Assembly (NCBI GenBank): GCA_964374095.1
Contig: CAYJXJ010000118.1
Location: forward strand, 1 to 14,451
Reading direction: 5' to 3'
Length of the DNA stretch: 14,451 nt
Source of the DNA: CAYJXJ01 sp964374095
GTDB lineage: Bacteria; Elusimicrobiota; Elusimicrobia; UBA1565; UBA9628
Position numbers and translations under genes: made by a program. The notes beneath the pieces are model-generated. The model saw nothing but the letters and a program-made list of their open reading frames with translations, searched no databases and was not told where the DNA came from. Shown here piece after piece: positions 1-6,302 of the stretch; position 1 is the first letter of the stretch, and each line of letters starts with the position of its first letter.

Positions 1-37
1 CCCCCAGGGAGCGGACTGGTGTGATTGCAAAATCCGG

Positions 38-64
38 GTCCGGACGCAGTGGCTCACGGCCGAG
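38..64 (+). repeat. 27-bp dispersed repeat, copy 1
   Basis: Identical over 27 bases to 8865-8891 on the same strand. It contains the 8-bp palindrome GTCCGGAC followed by GCAGTGGCTCACGG. Sequence similarity stops abruptly on both sides. Two exact 27-mers in 14 kb cannot be chance. Probably a REP-like element; function unknown. Confidence 0.85.
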
Positions 65-80
65 GCGAGCGGGATGACCT

Positions 81-100
81 TATCCGCACCGGGGCGGATA
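81..100. other. perfect hairpin
   Basis: TATCCGC (81-87) and GCGGATA (94-100) form a perfect 7-bp stem with the 6-nt loop ACCGGG. No T tract follows, so it is not a typical intrinsic terminator. It lies inside the repeat-rich leader region and may be part of a folded repeat. Confidence 0.5.
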
Positions 101-205
101 GGTTTGGAAAACGGCCGCAGTGGCAATAACTTTCCGACAACGACCTTCCGCACAGCCGCTACCGGCGCGCGACCAATGAAACCCTGGGTGAAGTCGGGAG
201 AAAAA

Positions 206-236
206 CCCGTGGCGAACTCCTCGCCGCGTGTACTAG
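206..236 (+). repeat. 31-bp REP-like palindromic repeat, copy 1
   Basis: Matches the minus strand of 8758-8788 at 29 of 31 positions. It contains the stem GGCGA/TCGCC. The two mismatches fall in the loop (ACTCC here, ATTCA in the other copy) while the stem is unchanged, as expected for a REP-like element under structural constraint. It ends 24 bp before the TATAAT box of the next gene. Confidence 0.75.
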
Positions 237-260
237 AGCGCGGTCCCCGGTCCGCTAAGC

Positions 261-266
261 TATAAT
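261..266 (+). promoter_or_regulatory. -10 box for the gene at 281
   Basis: A perfect TATAAT stands 14 nt ahead of the GTG at 281. Transcription would start near 273, leaving about 8 nt of leader and no Shine-Dalgarno sequence. I see no good -35 hexamer 16-18 bp upstream, so the strength is uncertain. Confidence 0.5.
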
Positions 267-280
267 TCCCGACTCGCTTC

Positions 281-1024
281 GTGATTCCGGGGCTGCTCCT
301 GCTGTTCATGGCATCTCACTCCGACGGCGCCTCCTTCGAGGCGCGGCAGCGGCGGTTTCCCCGCGTGCGCGAGGCCTTCGCGTCGCGGGAGGCGGGCGCG
401 AAGGCCCTCTTCGCCCGGCAGGGCCTCCCGTACCCGCCCGCGCGCCTGTTCCTGCGCGCCTTCAAAAGGGAGCGCGCCCTCGAGCTCTGGGCCGCGGGGC
501 CCGCCGGACCCTACGCCAAGGCCACGGACTACCGCATCTGCTACTTCTCGGGAGAGTCCGGCCCCAAGCGCCGCGAGGGGGACGGGCAGGTGCCCGAAGG
601 CTTCTATCATGTCGAGCGCTTCAACCCGCAAAGCCAGTTCCATCTGTCGTTGGGCCTGAACTACCCCAATGCCTCGGATCGCGCGTTGGGCGGGCGCGGC
701 CGGCTCGGGGGCGATATCTTCATCCACGGAAACTGCGTCTCGATCGGATGCCTGGCCATGACCGACGGCCTGATCCGCGAGATTTACGTTCTGGCGGTCC
801 TGGCCCGGTCCTCCGGACAGTCCCGCATCCCGGTCCACATATTCCCGTCCCGGATGGATGCGGCGGGGATGGCGTCCCTGAGGCGGTCCGTAAGAGGTCA
901 GGGGGAGCCGGGGGAGGACCTCTGGAGGTTCTGGCTCAATCTAAGGCAAGGCTACGACGCCTTTGAGAAAAGCCGCGTGCCGCCCGAGCCGCGCGTGGGA
1001 TCGGACGGCCGCTATCTCTTTTAG
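281..1024 (+). CDS. secreted YafK/DpaA-like L,D-transpeptidase-fold protein
   Basis: A 247-residue protein of the YkuD/L,D-transpeptidase fold, closest in motif to E. coli YafK (DpaA), which acts on peptidoglycan in the periplasm (DpaA releases Braun lipoprotein). A short hydrophobic N-terminus (about residues 3-12) suggests a signal peptide or anchor. 'GPKRREGDGQVPEGFYHV' (94-111) and 'HLSLGLNYPNASDR' (121-134) are typical of this subgroup. The catalytic motif is HGNCVSIGC, with His149 and Cys157. Start: the GTG at 281 keeps the hydrophobic segment and lies just after TATAAT; the ATG at 308 would lose it. The gene ends in TAG, but the same frame stays open to 1222 and encodes a membrane segment. 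Whether it is a transpeptidase or an endopeptidase cannot be told from sequence. Confidence 0.85.
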   Translation: MIPGLLLLFMASHSDGASFEARQRRFPRVREAFASREAGAKALFARQGLPYPPARLFLRAFKRERALELWAAGPAGPYAKATDYRICYFSGESGPKRREGDGQVPEGFYHVERFNPQSQFHLSLGLNYPNASDRALGGRGRLGGDIFIHGNCVSIGCLAMTDGLIREIYVLAVLARSSGQSRIPVHIFPSRMDAAGMASLRRSVRGQGEPGEDLWRFWLNLRQGYDAFEKSRVPPEPRVGSDGRYLF

Positions 1025-1222
1025 GGCCGGGAGCGCGCCGATGAAAGGGTTCGGCTCCAGCCCCTCCGGACGGCCGTCCGCAGGCTGCAAAGATCCGATG
1101 ACCCGCTTGCCGGCGCGGTCAAACGCCGGTTTCTGGGACTGGCCGGGCTCGGCGTCGTTGTGATTGGGACCCTTGGGATTCTGGCGGCCCTGTCGTTGAC
1201 GTTGTCCCCTCACGGAAACTGA
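1025..1222 (+). other. in-frame tail after TAG encoding a membrane helix
   Basis: Directly after the TAG at 1022-1024 the same frame runs 65 codons to a TGA at 1220-1222. About three quarters of its codons end in G or C. The product would be a basic stretch (RTAVRRLQRSDDPLAG, AVKRRF) followed by a hydrophobic segment of about 20 residues (LGLAGLGVVVIGTLGILAAL). There is no ATG, GTG or TTG start before the hydrophobic segment, so it cannot easily be an independent gene. Possible explanations are stop-codon readthrough, a recently acquired stop that truncated a tail-anchored enzyme, a decayed neighbour gene, or chance. It overlaps the convergent gene end (1210) by 13 bp. Confidence 0.35.
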
Positions 1223-2292
1223 GGCGGCTCTCCCGCCGCTATTTGGACGGCCTCCTTGAGAATCTGGGGACTGAAGGGCTTGTAGATAACCCCCAGGGCG
1301 CCGGCTTCCCGGGCGTCCCCTTGCGTCAGGCGCTGCGAGGCGGTCGAGATGACGACCGGGATGGCGGAGGTCCGCGGGTCGGCCCGGAGCAGTCGGCAGG
1401 CCGAGATTCCGCACATGACCGGCATCAGGAGGTTCATGAGGATCACGTCGGGGCATTCCCGGCGGGCCGCGTCGTAGCCCCGGGCCCCGTCGTAGGCCAC
1501 GAGGACTTCGTGCCCGGATTGTTGGAGGATCATGCTCAGCAGGTCGCATATCTCGGGATCATCCTCAACCACGAGCACGCGCAGGGCAGGGCCGGGGCGC
1601 CGGCGGGGTTGGGACGCCTCGAACCGGACGTCCGGCGGGGTGTCGTCGCCGCGGAGCCCGGCGATCAGGCGGTGCCGCTCGCCGGGTGAAGCGTTGCAGC
1701 GCGAGACGTAGTACCGCGTCGGGCTGATGAGCCTCTCCCAGGATTCCCACGTCGTGTCCGGGGCGGCCGCCGGACAGGCCGGGCAAGCCGGGTCGTCCCA
1801 GTCGATCCAGTCCCGCGCCAGCTCTTCGAGCATGCCCGCGCATTCAAGTCCCAAATGGATGACGGCGGCTTCGCGCCGCTCCGCGCAGGGAAAGCGGCCG
1901 CGAGACAGCGACGACGGATCGAACCTCCGAAGCCTGCCCTGGAGCCGGGTCAGGTTGTCCAGCCACCGCCTTTCCTCGGCGTCAAGCAGGGATCGGCGGG
2001 CGCCGACCTGCACGGCGATCCGGGAAAGGGCGTTGAGGTCCGCGTCGTTCCAGGCGAACAGCTCCCCTGGAACCAGGCGGTCCAGCACGTGGATTCGGCC
2101 CTGCACCGCCAGATGTCCCCGCAGTTCGTTGAGGTCGCCCGCCGGCGGAGCTCCCGGCGGGGCCCAGGGCAGGCAAAGGCCGGCCGGTCCGGTGACGATC
2201 ACCCCTTCCCCGCGGGCCTGGCCATGGGTCGAGTCCCCCCCAGAGAGAGACGCCGGGGGACGAGGGAATCTTTCACGACCGGTCGCGGGCAT
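1210..2292 (-). CDS. receiver-domain protein with an unknown N-terminal domain and no phospho-acceptor Asp
   Basis: A 360-residue protein. Residues from about 237 to 355 are a CheY-like receiver: 'RVLVVEDDPE' supplies the acidic pocket, 'PVVISTAS' the switch Thr/Ser strand and 'YKPF' the conserved Lys. In 'DVILMNLLMPVMCG' the phospho-acceptor Asp is Asn287 (codon AAC at 1434-1432) and the usual Asp of MDG is Cys. Phosphorylation as in classical response regulators is therefore unlikely. Residues 40-230 match no domain I recognise; they are rich in Trp, Arg and Asp and contain CPACP. There is no DNA-binding output domain. The start is uncertain: ATG at 2292 gives a Pro/Gly-rich leader, and a GTG at residue 31 is an alternative. 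It follows the glycosyltransferase by 63 nt, so it may be co-transcribed with the polysaccharide operon. Confidence 0.8.
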   Translation of the reverse strand: MPATGRERFPRPPASLSGGDSTHGQARGEGVIVTGPAGLCLPWAPPGAPPAGDLNELRGHLAVQGRIHVLDRLVPGELFAWNDADLNALSRIAVQVGARRSLLDAEERRWLDNLTRLQGRLRRFDPSSLSRGRFPCAERREAAVIHLGLECAGMLEELARDWIDWDDPACPACPAAAPDTTWESWERLISPTRYYVSRCNASPGERHRLIAGLRGDDTPPDVRFEASQPRRRPGPALRVLVVEDDPEICDLLSMILQQSGHEVLVAYDGARGYDAARRECPDVILMNLLMPVMCGISACRLLRADPRTSAIPVVISTASQRLTQGDAREAGALGVIYKPFSPQILKEAVQIAAGEPPQFP

Positions 2293-2355
2293 GAAAGATT
2301 GGGCCCGCCCGGCGCGTCTATGGCTAATGCTGGAGTCCGAGCCGGAGCAGGAGGC

Positions 2356-3551
2356 CTAAGCCCGCGTGGGGCCGGCCCCCCGCGCGGACCCCGAGACCGC
2401 CGCGCCCAAGGCCGACTCGTAGTCGGCCATCATCCGGATCAGGCCGAAGCGCTCGGCGACGGTTTGGCGGGCGGCGGCCCCCAGGCGGGAACGCAGGTCG
2501 GGGTCCAGGACGAGGCGGCGCAGGGCGGCCGCGAGNNNNNNNNNNCTGGGTCGCGGACACGGGCGACGTCTGGGTGGTCGGCGGCCGCGAGGGCCTGGGG
2601 GTTTCCCGGGGGGACGAGCAGGCCGTTGCGGCCGTCCGCGACGGCCTCGGGAACGCCGTCGACGGACGAGGCGATGACCGGCAAGCCCAAGGCCATGGCC
2701 TCGAGCAGGGCGTTGGGCAGGCCCTCCCACAAAGACGGCAGGATGAAGATGTCCAGGGTCGAGAGCCAGGCGGTCATGTCCTGGCGCTCGCCCAGCAGCC
2801 ACACGGACTTCTCCAAGTTCCTGCGGCGGATCGCCGATTCGAGTTCGGGACGGCGCGGGCCTTCTCCTAGGATCGCGCAGCGCAGGGGGAGAGCGCGCAG
2901 GCGCTCCATCGCCGCGATGAGCACGCCCTGGCCCTTCTGCCGGTCGAGCCGGCCCGCGGTCCCGATGAGGAGTTCCTCCGCGCCCAGGCGCAGCTCGAGG
3001 CGCTTTTGGCGACGCTCGAGCTTCGAGGCCGGCCAGCCGGCCACGTCGATGCCGTTGTAGATGACGCGCACCCGCGCCGGGTCGTAGCCCATGCGGCCGA
3101 CCAGATGCCCGCGGGTGGCCTGGGACTCGGCGATCAGCATGTCGTCGGCGCGCTTGAGGAAGCGGTCGACGAGCTTGGAGGCCAGCGAGCGCGTCCGGTA
3201 GCTGACGCGGGGGGAGGTTACCAGCCGCCATGCCGGACTGTCGCGCCACTTGGTGAGGCGACAGGCCTGCATGGCCTGATACATGAACGCCACGACCAAT
3301 TGAGGGCGTGTTTGCGCGATGACAACCCGCAACCGGTCGATGGTTGCCCAGGAGATTCGCTCTCGCATGTCGAGGCTAAAAACCGGGAACCCCGCGGCTC
3401 GCAGTTTTTCCAGATAGAGCCCCGGGCTTTTGAGGCTGACGACTCCGACAACACGGAAACGGTCGGGGGTGAGAAGGGTCGCAACGGTATATAAAGTCTT
3501 CTCAGCCCCCCCGACCGTGGTGGAGGTGCTGACGAGCAGGACGTCGGTCAC
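2356..3551 (-). CDS. GT4 family glycosyltransferase, interrupted by scaffold gap
   Basis: A cytoplasmic GT-B glycosyltransferase (GT4, Glycos_transf_1 type) that would transfer a sugar from a nucleotide donor onto a lipid-linked glycan. Visible motifs: N-terminal 'TVGGAEK' (12-18), 'VIYNGID' (163-169), 'GTAGRLDRQKGQ' (197-208) and the EX7E motif in 'EGLPNALLEAMALGLPVIA' (Glu276, Glu284). The start is GTG at 3551, overlapping the TGA of the upstream aminotransferase by 4 nt, which implies translational coupling. The frame breaks at the N gap (2536-2545). The C-terminal part downstream of the gap ('LRRLVLDPDLRSRLG' onward, ending in TAG at 2356) is in another frame. Removing 2536-2591 joins both parts in frame as 'PPGNPQALAAALRRLVLDPD', giving 379 residues, normal for this family. 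The gene is probably intact in the cell. Confidence 0.88.
2524..2591. other. scaffold gap with duplicated flank, probable assembly artefact
   Basis: Ten Ns (2536-2545) are followed by 34 bases (2546-2579) that do not fit the gene. The 12-mer GGCGGCCGCGAG occurs on both sides (2524-2535 and 2580-2591). Collapsing the two copies restores an uninterrupted glycosyltransferase frame with the expected family sequence. The contig ends therefore seem to overlap and the gap is spurious. Confidence 0.75.
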
Positions 3552-4663
3552 TTAAAGAAAGACCCGACGGCGCGGCAGACTCGGAGGGCCTCGACGTCGC
3601 GCAGCTCCGGATAGAGGGGAAGGGCCAGCACGGTTTTGCAGGCGCGCTCGGCGACGGGGAAATCCCCGGCGCGGCGTCCGAGATCCTTGAAGGCGGGCTG
3701 GAGATGGATCGGGATGGGATAATAGACCCCGCAGCCGATGCCGCGGTTCGCGAGATGCTTGGCCAGAGCGTCCCGCCGGGCGGATCGGATCACGAAGAGG
3801 TGGAATGAATGGCGCGTGCCGTCGGCGCCGGGATCGGGGAGCCCCAAGGGCAGTCCCGCGAGTTCACGCACATAGAGAGACGCGAGCGCGCGGCGCCGCC
3901 GGGTCCACCCGGCGAGGCGGCGGAGCTTGACGCGCAGGACCGCGGCCTGAAGCTCGTCGAGGCGGCTGTTGTAGCCCATGCGCGCGTGGCGGTAGGCTTG
4001 TCCCGCGGGCCGGCCCGCGTGGCGCAGCTCCCGGCACACCCGGGCCACCCGGGCGCTGCCGGTGGTCACGGCGCCCGCGTCTCCCGCGGCCCCGAGGTTC
4101 TTGGAGGGGTAGAAGCTGAAGGCGGCGGCGTCGCCGAGCGTCCCGGCCGGGCGTCCCCGGTAGAGGGTCAAATGCGCCTGGGCGCAGTCCTCGACGAGCT
4201 TGAGACCGCGCCGCCGGGCCAGCGCCCTCAGGCGCGTCATGTCGGCGGGCTGGCCGTAGAGGTGCACGGCCAGGATCGCGCGCGTGCGGCGGGTGAGAGC
4301 CCGCTCGGCGGACTCCGGGTCGAGGGTGAGCGTCGCGGGGTCGACATCGGCGATGGCGGGGCGCCCGCCGGCCTCGATCACCGCCGTGGCCGAGGCCGCG
4401 AAGGTCAGGGCCGGCACGACCACCTCGTCGCCGGGCCCCACGCCCAGGGACCGCAGGGCGATCCTGAGCGCCGCGGTTCCCGAGGAGACCCCGACGGCCT
4501 CGCGGGCCCCCACGGCGCGGGCGAAATCCTGCTCGAAGAGGTACCCCTCGGGTCCGAGGATGTAGAGGCCGGAATCCAGAGCCTTCAAAACGGCGCGCCG
4601 CAACTCCGGGGCGATGGACCGATACTGCCGCTTGAGATCGAAGAGCGGGATGCGGGGGCTCAA
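3548..4663 (-). CDS. DegT/DnrJ/EryC1/StrS family sugar aminotransferase
   Basis: A 371-residue PLP-dependent aminotransferase of fold type I, the family that aminates keto-sugar nucleotides to make amino sugars for surface glycans. Visible: 'GPEGYLFEQDFARAVGA' near residue 37, 'SSGTAALRIAL' (60-70, cofactor phosphate region), 'EDCAQAH' (158-164) and the PLP lysine Lys188 in 'FSFYPSKNLGAAGDAGAV'. Length is normal for the family. The start is TTG at 4663, overlapping the TGA of the preceding gene (4662-4660) and preceded by a good Shine-Dalgarno AAGGGAG 4 nt upstream; I see no better start. The stop overlaps the GTG of the glycosyltransferase. The substrate sugar and the carbon aminated cannot be read from the sequence. 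Confidence 0.92.
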   Translation of the reverse strand: MSPRIPLFDLKRQYRSIAPELRRAVLKALDSGLYILGPEGYLFEQDFARAVGAREAVGVSSGTAALRIALRSLGVGPGDEVVVPALTFAASATAVIEAGGRPAIADVDPATLTLDPESAERALTRRTRAILAVHLYGQPADMTRLRALARRRGLKLVEDCAQAHLTLYRGRPAGTLGDAAAFSFYPSKNLGAAGDAGAVTTGSARVARVCRELRHAGRPAGQAYRHARMGYNSRLDELQAAVLRVKLRRLAGWTRRRRALASLYVRELAGLPLGLPDPGADGTRHSFHLFVIRSARRDALAKHLANRGIGCGVYYPIPIHLQPAFKDLGRRAGDFPVAERACKTVLALPLYPELRDVEALRVCRAVGSFFK

Positions 4664-6132
4664 TAGGCTCCCTTGCCGGTCAGCATGGCCGGGATCGTGC
4701 GGAGTATGATCTCGAGGTCGAGGCCCAGGGACCAGTGCTCGATGTAGAAGAGGTCCAGCGCGAAGCGCTGGGCGCTGGAGACGTCGGATCGGCCGGAGAC
4801 CTGCCAGAGTCCGGTGATTCCCGGGAGTATGCTCATGCGCTTCTTGGAAGTCTCTCCGAACTCGCGGTCGAGCTCTTCGAGCTCGCCGGTGGTCACGGCC
4901 AGGGGCCGGGGCCCGACCACGCTCATGTCCCCGTCGATAACGTTGAGGAATTGCGGAAACTCGTCGAGCGAGAAGCGCCGCAGCCAGCGCCCGATGCCGG
5001 TGATGCGAGGGTCCGCCTTGGCCTTGAAGAACCCTCCCGGTTGGTCGTTCAAGGACTGGACTTCGGCCACGCGGGCCTCGGCTCCCGTCATCATGGTGCG
5101 GAACTTATAGGCTTCGAAGGTCCGCCCCTTGATGCCGTAGCGCTTCTGCCGGTAGAGCACCGGGCCCTTCGAATCGAGTTTGATGAGCAGCGCGATCAAC
5201 GCCCAAGGCAAGGCCGCCGCGGCCAGGACGGCGAGGCTGAAGGCCACGTCGAAGGTGCGCTTGGCCAGAAAGTTGAGCCGGGTGAGCGAGGTATGCTGGA
5301 TGCGGTAAGCGGGCAGGCCGAGGCTCGCGTCCATCTGAACCTCGCCCAGGCGCAGCTCGAGAAGGTCCGGGATCATCTTGAAGGCCGCGCCGTGCGAGTC
5401 GCAGAGCTCCGCGGCCTCCAGGACTCGGGCGTGGGGCTCCTTGGCGCTAAGCAGAATCACTTCCGCCAGGGGGCGGGATTCGAAGATCGCGGCCAGCTCG
5501 CCTGGGGCCGGAAGCTCGGCGAGTTCATAAACCGCCGCCCCGGGGTGGCGGGCATGGATGCGCGCCGTGATCTCCCCGGCCAGGAGGCCCCCGCCGACCA
5601 GGAGGACGGGCTTGGCGGCTTCGTGGCGGGAGAGCCAGCGGTCGAACCAAATGACCAGGACCTGTCCCGCCGGGACCAGGACCAGGGCGGCGGGAAGGAC
5701 CAGGACCAGCATCATGCGCGAGTATTCCAGGCGCTCGTAGGTGTAGGCCGCGACCATGGATGCCGCCGCGCCGAGAAAGCAGCCTTTCATGATCTGGAGG
5801 AAGCGGTCGGAGAGGCTGATCCAGGGATTGGTGTAGAGGCGGCATGAGTACCCGAAGATCATGAGCCATAGCGGCACGATCCCGTAGAGAATGTCGAGAT
5901 AAAGGGACCAGTCCGGAACATTTCCGAGGATGATGAAGCGGCTGGTCCACCAACGCCAGTGAAAGCGCGTCAGGTAGGCCAGGTAGTAGGAGGCCGTGAC
6001 CGTCGCCGCGTCGGTCGCCAGGTGCAGGGCCGTGCGCAGGGAGTGGCGCAGCCACGGGGGCAGGCCCGTCGGCGGGGTCCAGGGGGGCAATTCCCGGGGC
6101 GCCTGGGCGCGCCGGGGTGTGCGCAGGGGCAT
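4660..6132 (-). CDS. polyprenyl-phosphate sugar-1-phosphate transferase (WbaP/EPS initiation type)
   Basis: A 490-residue membrane enzyme that transfers a sugar-1-phosphate from a UDP-sugar to undecaprenyl phosphate, the first step of exopolysaccharide or O-antigen assembly on the inner membrane. The N-terminal half has about four to five hydrophobic segments (around 34-54, 80-97, 116-130, 139-162). A Rossmann-like CoA-binding region follows ('VLLVGGGLLAGEI', 176-188), then another hydrophobic segment (295-318) and the catalytic bacterial sugar transferase domain: 'KFRTM' (343-347), 'SLDEFPQFLNV' with Asp390-Glu391, 'MSVVGPRP' (403-410) and 'LPGITGLWQVSGR' (436-448). It is complete and of family length. 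ATG at 6132 lies 8 nt after a TATAAT box. First gene of the operon. The sugar (glucose, galactose, other) cannot be inferred. Confidence 0.93.
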   Translation of the reverse strand: MPLRTPRRAQAPRELPPWTPPTGLPPWLRHSLRTALHLATDAATVTASYYLAYLTRFHWRWWTSRFIILGNVPDWSLYLDILYGIVPLWLMIFGYSCRLYTNPWISLSDRFLQIMKGCFLGAAASMVAAYTYERLEYSRMMLVLVLPAALVLVPAGQVLVIWFDRWLSRHEAAKPVLLVGGGLLAGEITARIHARHPGAAVYELAELPAPGELAAIFESRPLAEVILLSAKEPHARVLEAAELCDSHGAAFKMIPDLLELRLGEVQMDASLGLPAYRIQHTSLTRLNFLAKRTFDVAFSLAVLAAAALPWALIALLIKLDSKGPVLYRQKRYGIKGRTFEAYKFRTMMTGAEARVAEVQSLNDQPGGFFKAKADPRITGIGRWLRRFSLDEFPQFLNVIDGDMSVVGPRPLAVTTGELEELDREFGETSKKRMSILPGITGLWQVSGRSDVSSAQRFALDLFYIEHWSLGLDLEIILRTIPAMLTGKGAY

Positions 6133-6140
6133 GGAAACGA

Positions 6141-6146
6141 ATTATA
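6141..6146 (-). promoter_or_regulatory. -10 box of the polysaccharide operon
   Basis: TATAAT on the minus strand, followed by 8 nt (TCGTTTCC) and then the ATG at 6132. The transcript should begin one or two nucleotides before the start codon. The -35 region (GCTGAG at 17 bp spacing, or CTGAGG at 16) is a poor match. Confidence 0.6.
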
Positions 6147-6164
6147 TCAATAAGGGGGGCGGCC

Positions 6165-6281
6165 TCAGCGGCGCAGGGCTTCGATGCGCCGCTCCAGCCG
6201 TTCGAGGGTGGACTGGATCTTGCGCAGTTCCGGCTCGTCATCGAGATGCTCAAGCGGACGATTGACTCCCGGGCGGGGTGA
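6165..6281 (-). other. short open frame with coiled-coil composition, no start codon
   Basis: On the minus strand an open frame of 38 codons ends in TGA at 6167-6165, 32 nt before the next start. Its C-terminal part reads 'ELRKIQSTLERLERRIEALR', a regular pattern of Leu/Ile spaced 3-4 residues apart with charged residues between, typical of a coiled coil, and with G/C-rich third positions. A TAA lies upstream in the same frame and there is no ATG, GTG or TTG between them. It may be the remnant of a deleted gene, use a rare start such as CTG, or be chance. Confidence 0.25.
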
Positions 6282-6291
6282 TTTTTATACT
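6262..6291 (+). promoter_or_regulatory. sigma-70-type promoter of the LMF-family gene
   Basis: TTGACT (6262-6267), an 18-bp spacer and TATACT (6286-6291), followed by 11 nt to the ATG at 6303. This is the best-matched promoter in the window. The expected start near 6298 leaves a 5' leader of about 5 nt without a ribosome binding site. Confidence 0.75.
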
Positions 6292-6302
6292 CGGCGCTGG
6301 GC

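Larger units (their letters stand above)
1..280. other. intergenic region with repeats, no gene seen
   Basis: I see no convincing coding frame here. The short open frames lack a ribosome binding site and any protein-like composition. What it holds: one copy of a 27-bp dispersed repeat (38-64), a perfect 7-bp hairpin (81-100), one copy of a 31-bp imperfect repeat (206-236) and a TATAAT box (261-266) for the gene starting at 281. The density of small palindromes between 38 and 236 suggests a mobile repeat cluster or a structured RNA, but it matched no RNA family I know. Confidence 0.6.

Noticed and set aside
38..64. Resemblance of GACGCAGTGGCTCACGGCC to a c-di-GMP (GEMM-I) riboswitch core
   Set aside because: The GACGCA word is present, and GCAAA precedes copy 1, but copy 2 lacks the upstream half and neither shows the paired P1/P2 architecture.
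38..64. Resemblance of GCAGTGGCTCACG to the start of primate Alu elements
   Set aside because: Only a short word is shared; the surrounding sequence is bacterial and unlike Alu. No sign of contamination.
1022..1024. Genome-wide recoding of TAG as sense
   Set aside because: TAG ends several other intact genes of normal length here (2356, 7955, 8733, 13583), so any readthrough would have to be local.
941..1549. Long minus-strand open frame across the 1025-1210 gap
   Set aside because: It is an out-of-frame shadow of the receiver protein and the transpeptidase-like gene, rich in Arg/Pro/Gly with no domain.
1855..3060. 401-codon plus-strand open frame spanning the N gap
   Set aside because: It is antisense to the pseudo-receiver and glycosyltransferase genes. 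High GC keeps antisense frames open; the composition is not protein-like.
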